A DNA stretch of 64,000 nucleotides from Lachnospiraceae bacterium P6B14. Its GTDB lineage: Bacteria; Bacillota; Clostridia; Lachnospirales; Lachnospiraceae. Each line of letters starts with the position of its first letter. The stretch's first letter is position 1. Below the pieces are notes generated by a model that was not told the origin of the DNA, searched no databases, and was given only the letters and a program-made list of their open reading frames with translations. The DNA lies in NCBI GenBank assembly GCA_000687695.1, contig JHWZ01000003.1:124001-188000 (forward strand). The letters are read 5' to 3'. Below, piece by piece: positions 17,600 through 25,677 of the stretch. The position numbers were made by a program, and so were the translations under genes.

Positions 17600-17628
17600 G
17601 ACCGGCTGATATAGTCGGTCTTTTTTTT
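17600..17628 (+). terminator. Terminator after folP
   Basis: GACCGGCT (17600-17607) pairs with AGTCGGTC (17613-17620), with one G-U pair and a five-base loop, and is followed by eight T. It separates folP from the efflux genes. Confidence 0.92.
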
Positions 17629-17756
17629 ATGTGTTATGATCTGACAAAAACACATTTTGTTACTTTTTTATTCACAGACTGCACACATTTTTTATTTAAT
17701 GTAAAACTATGCTCAGGATGTATCTGTAAACATGGATATATGAAACGGAGGTTTCT

Positions 17757-19289
17757 ATGAAGAAAAAGAAGAAAGGCCTGATAATAGGGGGAGTATTATT
17801 AGTCGCATTTATTGTCAGCGGGTGTATCTTTTTGCCGGGGTTACTTGGAAAAAAGGTATCTCATGCCGAAAACGAAAGGCAGATAAATACGGTGACACTT
17901 GAAAAAATGGACCTGACTGAATCCGTCAGCGCGACCGGTACGATTGAGGCCGCATCATCGGACACGGTTTCGGCCGATGTTCAAAATGTGACGGTGAAGG
18001 ATGTTTTGGTCAGTGTCGGGGATACAGTGACAAAGGGACAAAAGCTTGTTTCTTTTGACAAATCCGAGTTAAAGGAGGCACTCGCTGAGGCGAAGGAGGA
18101 CTATAGTGATACGGTCTCTCAGACGTCTTCGGAGCTTTCGCAGGCATATCAGCAGTTATCAGAGGCGAGATCTACTTACTACAGCGAAAAGAAAAAGCTG
18201 GAAAAGAAGGTCAAGGAAGCCAAGGCTGCTCTGAAAAAAGCAAAGAAGGCAGCAAAGTCCGGAAATTCAAATATAAATGCGACGACACCGGATACGCTAT
18301 CTGATACATCAATTACGATAAATACAAATATGTCTTCAGGTACCATGTCTGTTTCCGAGGCAGAGGCGGCACTCGAACAGGCAAAGGAGAATCTGGAAAG
18401 CACAAATAAGCAGAATCAGAAATCCATTACTCAGGCGCAGCAGCAGGTAACTCAGGCTCAGACAAATAATAAAAAACAACTTCGCCAGGGAAAACGATCT
18501 GTTCAGGATGCAAAAAAGACACTTGAATCAGCATCCATGACAGCGACTATGGACGGTACAGTAACTGCTCTCGGAGTTTCCGACGGTGATAGTTATAACG
18601 GGGGAGATGCAGTACAAATAAGTGATCTTTCAAGCCTTCAGGTTACAACTACTATTAGCGAATATGATATAAATAAAGTTGAAAAAGGACAGCGTGTAGT
18701 AATACTTACAGATGCAACAGGTGATGAGGAAATTGAGGGTGAAATAACCTATGTCGCACTGACTATGGGAGACACTACTTTATCAGGTTCTCAGTCACAG
18801 TCAGGATCGGATATTAGCAGCGGAATGAGCGGTTCTTCATCGTCTTCGTCAGGCAGTGGATATGAGGTTATTATTACACTTAAAAATGCAAACGAAAAAC
18901 TCCGCTCGGGAATGACTGCCAAGTGCAGTATTATAACAAAAGAAGCATCGGATGTTTTTGCTGTCCCATATGATGCGATTCATACAAGCAGTGATAATAA
19001 AGATGTTATTTATGTAAAGGATTCCTCAGGAAACAGAAGTGAGGTAGAGGTTACAAAAGGAATGGAAAGTGACTACTATGTGGAGGTCTCCGGCGAAGCC
19101 CTGAGCGAGGGTATGTCAGTGATCATTCCATCTGACGAGGTATCAACGGATTCTTCAAAAAGCGATGATTCTTCGGATGGAGGATTTGGCTTCATGATGG
19201 GTGGAGGTGATATGCCGGGTGGAGGATTCCCCGGCGGTGGAAGTAACGGAGGACCGCCGAGTGGCGGATTTCCGGGAGGATCGAACTGA
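17757..19289 (+). CDS. HlyD/MacA-like adaptor subunit of ABC efflux system
   Basis: This 510-residue membrane-fusion protein has one N-terminal transmembrane segment (about residues 5-27). A biotinyl-lipoyl half follows, then a long coiled coil rich in Lys, Ala, Glu and Gln (about 100-265), the second lipoyl half ('MDGTVTALGVSDGDS') and a beta-barrel domain. In MacAB-like systems of Gram-positives this protein bridges the ABC permease and the wall. Oddities are a Ser/Gly-rich insertion at about 343-365 within the barrel region and a Gly/Pro/Phe-rich tail with repeated GGG. The start has GGAGG six bases upstream. The ATPase and permease genes follow, separated by a hairpin cluster. Confidence 0.88.
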   Translation: MKKKKKGLIIGGVLLVAFIVSGCIFLPGLLGKKVSHAENERQINTVTLEKMDLTESVSATGTIEAASSDTVSADVQNVTVKDVLVSVGDTVTKGQKLVSFDKSELKEALAEAKEDYSDTVSQTSSELSQAYQQLSEARSTYYSEKKKLEKKVKEAKAALKKAKKAAKSGNSNINATTPDTLSDTSITINTNMSSGTMSVSEAEAALEQAKENLESTNKQNQKSITQAQQQVTQAQTNNKKQLRQGKRSVQDAKKTLESASMTATMDGTVTALGVSDGDSYNGGDAVQISDLSSLQVTTTISEYDINKVEKGQRVVILTDATGDEEIEGEITYVALTMGDTTLSGSQSQSGSDISSGMSGSSSSSSGSGYEVIITLKNANEKLRSGMTAKCSIITKEASDVFAVPYDAIHTSSDNKDVIYVKDSSGNRSEVEVTKGMESDYYVEVSGEALSEGMSVIIPSDEVSTDSSKSDDSSDGGFGFMMGGGDMPGGGFPGGGSNGGPPSGGFPGGSN

Positions 19290-19317
19290 TTAGTATAAGT
19301 GTATGGGTTGGAGGATA

Positions 19318-19438
19318 GTGTGAAAAATCGCATTGATATGCCGATTTTTCACACGCACTCTGTGCCGGAATGGCACAGGAGTGCCTGATGCGACATGCGT
19401 GTTGGAGACACGCATGCGCGAGCCGCAGAAATCGCGGC
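19318..19438 (+). repeat. Hairpin-cluster element C between adaptor and ATPase genes
   Basis: Four consecutive hairpins fill the gap. GTGTGAAAAATCG (19318-19330) pairs with CGATTTTTCACAC (19342-19354), with CAT/ATG inside. GCACTC-TGTGCC pairs with GGCACA-GAGTGC (19355-19384). CATGCGTGT pairs with ACACGCATG (19394-19416). GCCGC pairs with GCGGC (19422-19438). There is no U tail, so it is not a terminator. The ATPase ribosome site starts directly afterwards. Confidence 0.75.
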
Positions 19439-19452
19439 ATGAAAGGATTAAT

Positions 19453-20139
19453 ATGGGAAAAAACAGTGAACCTATTATCGAATTAAACGGCATAGTGAAG
19501 CGATTTTTCATCGGACATCCAAATGAGCTTGAGGTCTTGCATGGGATTGACCTTAACGTAAGGGAAGGTGAGTTCGTCTCCGTGGTCGGTGAATCGGGCT
19601 CCGGTAAATCGACGCTTATGAATATCATCGGTGCTCTCGACAGACCGACCGAGGGATCGTATTGTCTCCGTGGGACGGATGTGACGAAGGCGAAGGATAA
19701 GCAGCTTTCTGATATCAGGAATCGTGAAATAGGGTTTGTTTTTCAGACCTATAATCTGATATCGAGAACGTCGGCTCTTAAAAATGTCGAGCTTCCCATG
19801 CTCTATGCAGGTAAGTCCAAAAAGGAAAGATCGGAAAAGGCGAAGGAGCTTTTGAAACTGGTCGGGATGGAAGACCGTATGAGCCACAAGCCTGATGAGC
19901 TTTCGGGAGGTCAGAAGCAGCGTGTGGCCATAGCGAGAGCTGTGGCGAACGATCCGGCTATCATACTTGCTGATGAGCCGACGGGAGCACTTGATTCGGA
20001 AACCGGACACAAGATAATGGATATTTTTCACAAGCTTCATGAAAGGGGAAAAACGATCGTTTTGATCACACACTCAAAGGAGCTTGCGGAGGAGACGGAG
20101 CGTATAGTTCATATCAGTGATGGTTCGATAGTTGCGTAA
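19453..20139 (+). CDS. MacB-like ABC transporter ATPase
   Basis: This 228-residue ATPase has Walker A GESGSGKST at about residues 44-52, the Q-loop 'FVFQTYNL', the signature LSGGQKQR, Walker B ILADEPTGALD and the H-loop ITHSKE. The spacing and 'ADEPTGALD' wording are typical of the MacB/LolD/FtsE class, which works with extracytoplasmic FtsX-type permeases. The start at 19453 has AAAGGA five bases before it; the frame upstream runs through hairpin element C and is not coding. The permease begins 22 bases downstream, and together with the adaptor they form a tripartite-like efflux set. The substrate is unknown; antimicrobial peptides or macrolides are typical. Confidence 0.92.
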   Translation: MGKNSEPIIELNGIVKRFFIGHPNELEVLHGIDLNVREGEFVSVVGESGSGKSTLMNIIGALDRPTEGSYCLRGTDVTKAKDKQLSDIRNREIGFVFQTYNLISRTSALKNVELPMLYAGKSKKERSEKAKELLKLVGMEDRMSHKPDELSGGQKQRVAIARAVANDPAIILADEPTGALDSETGHKIMDIFHKLHERGKTIVLITHSKELAEETERIVHISDGSIVA

Positions 20140-20161
20140 GATAAGGCATGGAGGATGATTT

Positions 20162-21463
20162 ATGCTTATTTGGGAGAATATAAAACTGGCGCTCTCAGGC
20201 ATACTTGGAAACAAAATGAGGTCTGTGCTCACGATGCTCGGTATCATCATCGGTATCGGGTCGGTTATAGCGATAATGACAGTGAGTACCTCGCTCACAT
20301 CATCGATCTCAAGTACGTTTGCCGATCTCGGAGCAAACAACATAACAGTCGGAGTGAGAAGGCAGTCTGAGCAGCAGGAGACCAGAGAAAACGGCATGCG
20401 ATTCGGTAAGTCAAACAGACAGGTTTCATTGGATGAAGAGGACCGTATCACGGATGATATGCTTGATGAACTGAAAAAAAGATACAACGAAAAGATTGAT
20501 TCGTTTTCGATGTCGGAGTCTGTAGGGAGCGCGACGGTAACGCTTGGTGAGAACTCGGCAAATATATCCGTAGAAGGTATAAACCAGGGTTACTATGACG
20601 CAAATGATGTGGCGTTACTCGGCGGAAGATATCTGACGGAAGAAGATGTATCCGGGGAAAAGGCCGTGATCATGGTCTCCGACAAGATGATAGAGGCTCT
20701 CTACGGAGAGGGAACAACATATGAGTCTGTTCTCGGAAAAAGGATCCTGGTAGATATAAACGGACTTTACTATTCGTTCTATATAGTCGGTGTTTATGAA
20801 TATGAGGAAGATGCAACGTCGTTCTCGTCCGAGTCAGATGAAGATGTTGAGACAGCAGTATATATTCCGATCACTACTGCAAAGAATAAGCTTCACAGCG
20901 ATAACGGTTATCAGCAGGTGACAGTGGTCACGACTGAAGCGGTCACGGATGTAACGACCTTTGCGACAGAGATCAAGGAATACATGAATAACAAGTTTTA
21001 TGCTACGAATGATGATTACAAGATATCTACCACCACGATGAGCTCGCTCACGGAATCCATGAGTGATACGATAGGTACAGTCGCTATAGCGATCGCCTTT
21101 ATTGCAGGTATATCACTTTTGGTAGGTGGAATAGGTGTCATGAATATCATGCTCGTATCCATCACGGAGAGAACCCGTGAGATAGGTACGAGAAAGGCGC
21201 TTGGTGCCAAGAACTCGTCCATAAGACTTCAGTTCATCATCGAAGCGATGATACTGTGTCTGATAGGAGGATTGCTTGGTATCACACTCGGATTCGGACT
21301 CGGGGCTATCGCGGCATCGGTCATGGGGTATTCGGCAGCGGCGCCGGTTGCTGCCATCGTAGGCTCTGTGGCGTTTTCCATGGGTATCGGAATATTTTTC
21401 GGATTCTACCCTGCGAACAAGGCGGCGAAGATGGATCCGATAGAGGCTCTCAGATACGAATAA
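20162..21463 (+). CDS. MacB-like ABC transporter permease (FtsX superfamily)
   Basis: This 433-residue membrane protein has one N-terminal helix (about residues 22-45, 'LTMLGIIIGIGSVIAI'). A large extracytoplasmic MacB-PCD domain (about 48-305) follows, then three C-terminal helices, the FtsX domain, including 'GGIGVMNIMLVSITERTREIGTRKALGA' spread over about 325-355. This is the standard four-helix MacB permease. The start has GGAGG seven bases upstream. It completes the adaptor-ATPase-permease set and probably exports a hydrophobic compound or peptide, an inference from the family. Confidence 0.92.
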   Translation: MLIWENIKLALSGILGNKMRSVLTMLGIIIGIGSVIAIMTVSTSLTSSISSTFADLGANNITVGVRRQSEQQETRENGMRFGKSNRQVSLDEEDRITDDMLDELKKRYNEKIDSFSMSESVGSATVTLGENSANISVEGINQGYYDANDVALLGGRYLTEEDVSGEKAVIMVSDKMIEALYGEGTTYESVLGKRILVDINGLYYSFYIVGVYEYEEDATSFSSESDEDVETAVYIPITTAKNKLHSDNGYQQVTVVTTEAVTDVTTFATEIKEYMNNKFYATNDDYKISTTTMSSLTESMSDTIGTVAIAIAFIAGISLLVGGIGVMNIMLVSITERTREIGTRKALGAKNSSIRLQFIIEAMILCLIGGLLGITLGFGLGAIAASVMGYSAAAPVAAIVGSVAFSMGIGIFFGFYPANKAAKMDPIEALRYE

Positions 21464-21516
21464 AAAAGGGCTTCAGAGCGGTCCGGGTATGTAACTCGGT
21501 CCGTCTGAAGCCCCTT
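21464..21516. terminator. Bidirectional terminator
   Basis: GGGCTTCAGA (21468-21477) pairs with TCTGAAGCCC (21504-21513), with a second inner stem CGGGT/ACTCG. On the minus strand it is followed by six U, so it mainly serves the lipoprotein gene ending at 21532. On the plus strand the tail is weak. Confidence 0.85.
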
Positions 21517-21531
21517 GATGGATCAGATCTT

Positions 21532-22251
21532 TTATTTCAATTCATAATCTAATTCTTCTTCTCCCATGGACAGCTTCATCTTGAGTTCTTTAAGCTTTTT
21601 TGCTGCTTTCTTTGGTAACTCGAAAATAAGAGCGCCCTTTTCGGTTTTCCCTGCCTTTACGGTCCTGTCATGCATATCATCGGAGAAACCGATCATTTTT
21701 AATGACTCGAACTCATCTCCGTCATCATTTACCAGCTTGGTTATGATATCCTCTGACGGATTATAGATGAACGGAAACAGTTTGATCTTTTCATCGCCTT
21801 TATTCTCGACACTTAAGTCCACCCGAAGCAGGACATTACCTTTTTTCTTTGATTTGAAAATAAACAGGCCGCTTTTGAACTGCTTTGCAACTTTGGCTTT
21901 TTTAACCTTGATAGAAAGGTCGCCGAGATTGCCTTTTTTACCGAATTCGATAACGTCAGCCTCTTCTTCCGTATCTTCTTCGACAGTCTCTTCCGGCTCG
22001 GCAGTTTCTTCCGGTTCGGTCGCAGGCTCTGTAGCCGGCTCGGTAGTTGGCTCGGTGGGCTCTTCCGGTGCAACCGTAGGTTCCGTATCATTGGAACTAT
22101 TGTTATCCTTAGCAGCGTTAATGCCTTCTTCAACTGCATTTTTAATGGTATCCTTAAGGCTGTCGGACAGATTCGAATTATCCTCTCCGCAGGCCGTAGC
22201 CATCGCAAGTACCGCTACAAGAACGATCGCCAGCATTCTTTTTTTGATCAT
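21532..22251 (-). CDS. Lipoprotein with Thr/Glu/Pro linker and DUF4352-like domain
   Basis: This 239-residue secreted protein has a signal peptide ending in MATAC, a plausible if weak lipobox with Cys at about 21. Residues of about 57-98 form a low-complexity linker of TEP and EE repeats that should span the wall. The C-terminal domain (about 105-239) contains 'LLRVDLSVENKGDEKIKL', the strand pattern of the DUF4352/Ig-like fold found in many Firmicute lipoproteins. The function is unknown. The ribosome site AAAGGAG lies upstream on the minus strand. It converges on the efflux permease through the terminator at 21464-21516. Confidence 0.78.
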   Translation of the reverse strand: MIKKRMLAIVLVAVLAMATACGEDNSNLSDSLKDTIKNAVEEGINAAKDNNSSNDTEPTVAPEEPTEPTTEPATEPATEPEETAEPEETVEEDTEEEADVIEFGKKGNLGDLSIKVKKAKVAKQFKSGLFIFKSKKKGNVLLRVDLSVENKGDEKIKLFPFIYNPSEDIITKLVNDDGDEFESLKMIGFSDDMHDRTVKAGKTEKGALIFELPKKAAKKLKELKMKLSMGEEELDYELK

Positions 22252-22396
22252 TTTCTTTCTCCTTTCAGCGGCATTCTCGTTGTGTTATATTTGATTTTTT
22301 TCAATGCCACTTGAAGAGGGTAACATTTTTTGGGGAAAATGTCAAGAAATGCGCATGAATCAATTTCATAGCGAGGAAACTCAAGCTCGGTTTTGA

Positions 22397-22425
22397 TTGA
22401 CAATATCTGCATAAAATGGTACACT
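22397..22425 (+). promoter_or_regulatory. Promoter of the GDPD-guaA unit
   Basis: TTGACA (22397-22402), 17-base spacer, TACACT (22420-22425). The first gene starts at 22488, which gives a leader of about 55 bases. Confidence 0.8.
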
Positions 22426-22487
22426 GAATGATAGTATGCATTAGTGATGAGATCGTTGCTATTGCAAATCATATCGGAGGGTATGAG

Positions 22488-23228
22488 ATGGATATCAGAA
22501 GGATCGCGCACAGAGGCCTCAGTGCCTGGGCACCTGAGAATACGGAGGTTGCATTTCGCTTGGCTACGGAGTGCGACTGTTTCGGCATAGAGTGTGATAT
22601 TTGGAGGACTATTGACGGAGTATACGTGGTTTCACATGACGACTCCATGAAGAAAATGTTTGGAGTAAAAAAACATATCACCGAGAGCTCGTATGAGGAT
22701 ATAAAGGATATCCCCGTGATCGGAGGAAACCTGGTAGAAGAGTCACCGACTCAGCATATCTGTACACTTCAGAGATATCTTCATGTGATTGCTGACTCAG
22801 ATAAATATGCTTTTATAGAGATCAAGCAGGACCTTGAAGTAGAGTTCTTGGATGAGATCATCTCTGTCGTAAACGCATATGATATGTACGAGAGAACATT
22901 TTTTATAAGCGCTGAAGCAAAGACCCTTTTAAGGCTCAGGTATGACTTGAGCTTCCCTAAGGAGAGACTACAGTATGTGCACGGAGCGAAGGCCAGAGAC
23001 TCGCATGTCCCTGTGAATGATGCGCTTGTCACAAGGCTTGTGGCGCATGGGATAGGACTTGATTCAAGACATAATCTTTTAGATGAAAAGTTTGTGGATG
23101 ATCTGCACGATGTAGGTCAGTCTGTAAACGTATGGACAATCGATACCGAGAAAGACTTCAAAAAAGTCATTGAAAAATACGGTGTCGATATGGTTACAAT
23201 GAACGATGTCAGGGCTATGAAAGAATAG
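22488..23228 (+). CDS. Glycerophosphodiester phosphodiesterase
   Basis: This 246-residue TIM-barrel enzyme hydrolyses glycerophosphodiesters to glycerol-3-phosphate and an alcohol. The GDPD motifs are visible: [16 protein letters not shown] (about residues 8-23) with the catalytic His, the metal-binding ECDIW, the second catalytic region VVSHDDS, FIEIK for the barrel strand, and 'VNVWTIDT' near the C-terminus. No signal peptide, so it is cytoplasmic like UgpQ. The start at 22488 has GGAGG seven bases upstream; a longer frame reaches 22428, before the likely transcription start. guaA follows after ten bases and is probably co-transcribed. Confidence 0.93.
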   Translation: MDIRRIAHRGLSAWAPENTEVAFRLATECDCFGIECDIWRTIDGVYVVSHDDSMKKMFGVKKHITESSYEDIKDIPVIGGNLVEESPTQHICTLQRYLHVIADSDKYAFIEIKQDLEVEFLDEIISVVNAYDMYERTFFISAEAKTLLRLRYDLSFPKERLQYVHGAKARDSHVPVNDALVTRLVAHGIGLDSRHNLLDEKFVDDLHDVGQSVNVWTIDTEKDFKKVIEKYGVDMVTMNDVRAMKE

Positions 23229-23238
23229 GAGATTAAAT

Positions 23239-24864
23239 ATGAGTCAGGAAAGAGTAATAGTAATCGATTTCGGCGGGCAGTATAACCAGCTTATCGCGAG
23301 ACGCGTCAGAGAGTGTCACGTGTACAGCGAGGTCTATCCTAATACGATAACTATGGATCAGATCCGCGAGATGCAGCCGGACGGAATCATTCTTACAGGC
23401 GGACCGAATAGCGCATACAAGGATGATTCGCCGTCGATATCAGCAGAGCTTTTCGAGTTAGGGATACCTATTCTCGGTATCTGTTATGGTGCTCAGCTGA
23501 TGGCACACCTTCTCGGAGGAAAGGTCGATACCGCTCCTACAAGTGAGTATGGTCGTACAAATGTAAGCCTTTCTCAGGCATCTACTATTTTTAAAAATGT
23601 CAGCTCAGATACCATCGCATGGATGAGTCATACTGACTACATCGCCGAGGTGCCGGAAGGATTTATCATCACTGCTACGACAAAGGTTTGTCCTGTTGCG
23701 GGTATGTCAAATGCATCAAAAAAACTCTATGCTGTGCAGTTCCATCCTGAGGTAACGCATTCCGTAGAGGGACAAAAAATAATAGAGAATTTTGTTTATC
23801 AGGTATGTGGTTGCAAGGGCGATTGGAAAATGTCATCCTTTGCAAAGCATACCATCGATGAGTTGAAAAAGAAGATCGGTTCAGGTCGTGTTATGTGCGC
23901 GCTTTCGGGCGGTGTTGATTCATCTGTGGCAGCGGTACTGTTATCAAAGGCAGTCGGTAAACAGTTGACTTGTGTTTTTGTAGATCACGGACTCCTCAGA
24001 AAGGATGAGGGAGATGAGGTTGAGGCTGTATTCGGACCAAAAGGAGAGTACGATCTGAACTTCGTCAGAGTAAATGCTGGAGAACGTTTTTATGCAAAAC
24101 TGAAAGGTGAAACCGATCCTGAAAAAAAGAGAAAAATAATAGGTGAAGAATTCATCAGAGTATTTGAGGAAACAGCAAAACAAATAGGTGCTGTTGACTT
24201 CCTGGTACAGGGTACTATTTATCCTGATGTTATCGAGTCCGGACTCGGTAAATCGGCTACTATTAAGAGCCATCACAACGTAGGCGGACTACCTGATCAT
24301 GTTGATTTTAAGGAAATAGTAGAGCCGTTAAGATTACTGTTTAAGGATGAGGTCAGAGAGGTCGGAAGAGAGCTCGGGATCCCTGAGTATCTTGTGAGTC
24401 GTCAGCCGTTCCCGGGACCTGGACTCGGTGTGCGTATAATCGGTGAGGTAACTCCGGAAAAGGTACGTATAGTACAGGAAGCTGATGCGATATATCGCGG
24501 AGAGATTGACGCCGGCATCGAGCGTTGGAGAAAGGGAGAGCTTGACGGCGAGATAAAAGGAAAGCCGGGCAAGTTCCATCCGATAGAGAGAAAGGGAAGA
24601 TTCCCGGTATGGCTGCCTGATCAGTATTTCGCAGCCATCACAAATATGCAGTCAGTCGGAGTTATGGGTGATTTCAGAACCTACGACTATGCCATCGCGC
24701 TCCGCGCCGTGCATACGTCGGACTTCATGACCGCCGACGCGGTACACCTTCCGTGGGAGATTCTTGACATCGTTACAAACAGGATAGTAAACGAGGTCAA
24801 GGGAGTAAACAGAGTGCTGTATGACTGTACATCGAAGCCCCCGGGGACAATTGAGTTGGAGTGA
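23239..24864 (+). CDS. guaA: GMP synthase (glutamine-hydrolysing)
   Basis: This 541-residue enzyme aminates XMP to GMP. The N-terminal class I amidotransferase has its nucleophile in GICYGAQ (about Cys 81) and the His-Glu pair in FHPEV. The ATP-pyrophosphatase domain carries the P-loop SGGVDSS at about residues 222-228. The C-terminal dimerisation domain ends 'KPPGTIELE'. Relative to the 525-residue E. coli protein there is an extra segment at about 423-455 ('[12 protein letters not shown]'), which I believe is common in clostridial GuaA. It follows the GDPD gene by ten bases and ends in a strong terminator, which also marks the edge of the accessory island. Confidence 0.97.
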   Translation: MSQERVIVIDFGGQYNQLIARRVRECHVYSEVYPNTITMDQIREMQPDGIILTGGPNSAYKDDSPSISAELFELGIPILGICYGAQLMAHLLGGKVDTAPTSEYGRTNVSLSQASTIFKNVSSDTIAWMSHTDYIAEVPEGFIITATTKVCPVAGMSNASKKLYAVQFHPEVTHSVEGQKIIENFVYQVCGCKGDWKMSSFAKHTIDELKKKIGSGRVMCALSGGVDSSVAAVLLSKAVGKQLTCVFVDHGLLRKDEGDEVEAVFGPKGEYDLNFVRVNAGERFYAKLKGETDPEKKRKIIGEEFIRVFEETAKQIGAVDFLVQGTIYPDVIESGLGKSATIKSHHNVGGLPDHVDFKEIVEPLRLLFKDEVREVGRELGIPEYLVSRQPFPGPGLGVRIIGEVTPEKVRIVQEADAIYRGEIDAGIERWRKGELDGEIKGKPGKFHPIERKGRFPVWLPDQYFAAITNMQSVGVMGDFRTYDYAIALRAVHTSDFMTADAVHLPWEILDIVTNRIVNEVKGVNRVLYDCTSKPPGTIELE

Positions 24865-24893
24865 GCGCGAAAGCGGACTGAGACTGGACAAGG

Positions 24894-24935
24894 AAGAAGG
24901 AGCTGCGAGCTTGCTCGTAAGCTCCTTCTTATTTG
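24894..24935 (+). terminator. Terminator after guaA
   Basis: AAGAAGGAGCT (24894-24904) pairs perfectly with AGCTCCTTCTT (24920-24930). An inner GCGAG/CTCGT stem is closed by CTTG, and TATTT follows. Confidence 0.85.
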
Positions 24936-24946
24936 GACAGGTGAGA

Positions 24947-24977
24947 AACTTGCTGTCACAATTTGTTACAGCAAGTT
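24947..24977. repeat. Inverted repeat at the island edge
   Basis: AACTTGCTGT (24947-24956) and ACAGCAAGTT (24968-24977) are perfect reverse complements around 11 bases. It lies just past the guaA terminator and 37 bases before the XRE promoter. It could be an operator, a hairpin or an integration-site remnant; nothing decides. Confidence 0.55.
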
Positions 24978-25010
24978 GGACTGTAGGTTTTTTAACTTTG
25001 CACGAAATAT

Positions 25011-25055
25011 ACGTTGACAACGTACAGAATATGATGTATACTTTATTAAAGTATA
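25011..25055 (+). promoter_or_regulatory. Promoter with two palindromic operators for the XRE gene
   Basis: TTGACA (25014-25019), 17-base spacer, TATACT (25037-25042). The -35 lies inside the palindrome ACGTTG-A-CAACGT (25011-25023). The -10 lies inside TATACTTTA-T-TAAAGTATA (25037-25055). Both dyads are perfect. Autoregulation by the downstream HTH protein is the simplest reading. Confidence 0.8.
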
Positions 25056-25075
25056 GATAGCGTGGAGGTATAGCT

Positions 25076-25270
25076 ATGGATATTTCTGATAGAATAAAAG
25101 AATTACGAAAGAAAACAGGATTATCACAAAGCAAGTTTTCTGCTAAATTCGGGATTCCCGTAAGAACTCTTCAACAATGGGAACAGGGAATTAGTGCGCC
25201 TCCGGGATATTTGGTTAGGATGATGGCGTACATTATGTTGCTTGAAGAAAGAAGGGATGAAAATGGGTAG
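25076..25270 (+). CDS. XRE-family helix-turn-helix regulator
   Basis: This 64-residue protein is almost entirely one HTH_3 domain: 'DRIKELRKKTGLSQ' (helix 1), SKFSAKFGIPVRTLQQWEQG (helices 2 and 3, recognition helix) and a closing helix 'YLVRMMAYIMLLEE'. Such minimal XRE proteins act as dimeric repressors in toxin-antitoxin and phage-like loci. The start follows GGAGG. Its promoter contains two perfect palindromes over -35 and -10. The gene overlaps the next small reading frame by eight bases. It opens the accessory island, ahead of the Fic pair, which has its own promoter. Confidence 0.88.
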   Translation: MDISDRIKELRKKTGLSQSKFSAKFGIPVRTLQQWEQGISAPPGYLVRMMAYIMLLEERRDENG

Positions 25271-25442
25271 TGCAGATAGGAGTGATGGCATGGGTACTGA
25301 AAGCACAACGAAAGAGATAACAACAGAGATTGCAATTGTATTTGAAACGACCATTCGGGATAATAATTATGAGGCTCGGGGTGTCAAGGTGATGCTTGGC
25401 TTTGAACTTGAGGAGATATATAGATATACTCCGAGAAAATAG
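25263..25442 (+). CDS. Small hypothetical protein coupled to the XRE gene
   Basis: A 60-residue protein starting MGSADRSDGMGTEST. ATG 25263 is preferred because AGAAGGG lies six bases upstream; in-frame ATG 25257 and TTG 25242 have worse spacing. The reading frame overlaps the XRE stop codon, suggesting coupled translation. The sequence is polar at the N-terminus, then 'EIAIVFETTIRDNNYEARG' with amphipathic beta or helical character. I do not recognise a family. It could be a partner of the XRE protein, as in some type II toxin-antitoxin pairs, but size and context are the only hints. Confidence 0.55.
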   Translation: MGSADRSDGMGTESTTKEITTEIAIVFETTIRDNNYEARGVKVMLGFELEEIYRYTPRK

Positions 25443-25452
25443 TTCGAAAGCC

Positions 25453-25481
25453 TTGAAATTGCGAGGTTTTTGATGTATAAT
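25453..25481 (+). promoter_or_regulatory. Promoter of the Fic toxin-antitoxin pair
   Basis: TTGAAA (25453-25458), 17-base spacer, perfect TATAAT (25476-25481), with the antitoxin ribosome site AAGGAGGG beginning nine bases later. Confidence 0.85.
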
Positions 25482-25505
25482 AGATGAACAAGGAGGGAAA
25501 ATGAT

Positions 25506-25673
25506 ATGACGAATGCACAAGCTTGGGATTATGCTGTTGGGATGATCAAGGTCGATGGACTTGAACCTACTTCAGAGTTTAAGGAGTATATTGAGAAAGA
25601 AAAAAACGGTGAAGTGACCATGAGTGACATCAAACAATATCTCGATAAAAAGTATAAGGTAAAAGAGGCTTAA
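25506..25673 (+). CDS. VbhA-like antitoxin of Fic protein
   Basis: This 55-residue protein precedes the Fic gene by four bases. It has the layout of class I Fic antitoxins: an N-terminal helix (AQAWDYAVGMIKVDGLEP) followed by 'SEFKEYIEKEKNGEVTMSDI', the conserved G-E-hydrophobic turn of the VbhA family. In VbhA the inhibitory helix carries (S/T)xxxE(G/N), whose Glu blocks ATP in the Fic active site. Here the equivalent positions read M-IKV-D-G, with Met for Ser/Thr and Asp for Glu. AAGGAGGG lies eight bases before ATG 25506; an earlier ATG at 25501 is followed at once by a stop. Family assignment is by pattern and context. Confidence 0.72.
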   Translation: MTNAQAWDYAVGMIKVDGLEPTSEFKEYIEKEKNGEVTMSDIKQYLDKKYKVKEA

Positions 25674-25677
25674 ATAG

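Noticed and set aside
17629-17756. Promoter for the efflux operon
   Set aside because: A promoter is expected after the folP terminator, but no convincing hexamer pair could be picked in this AT-rich stretch.
21767-22294. 175-codon plus-strand frame opposite the lipoprotein gene
   Set aside because: Its Ser/Val/Gly repeats are the complement of the lipoprotein's Thr/Glu/Pro linker; no start signal, low complexity.
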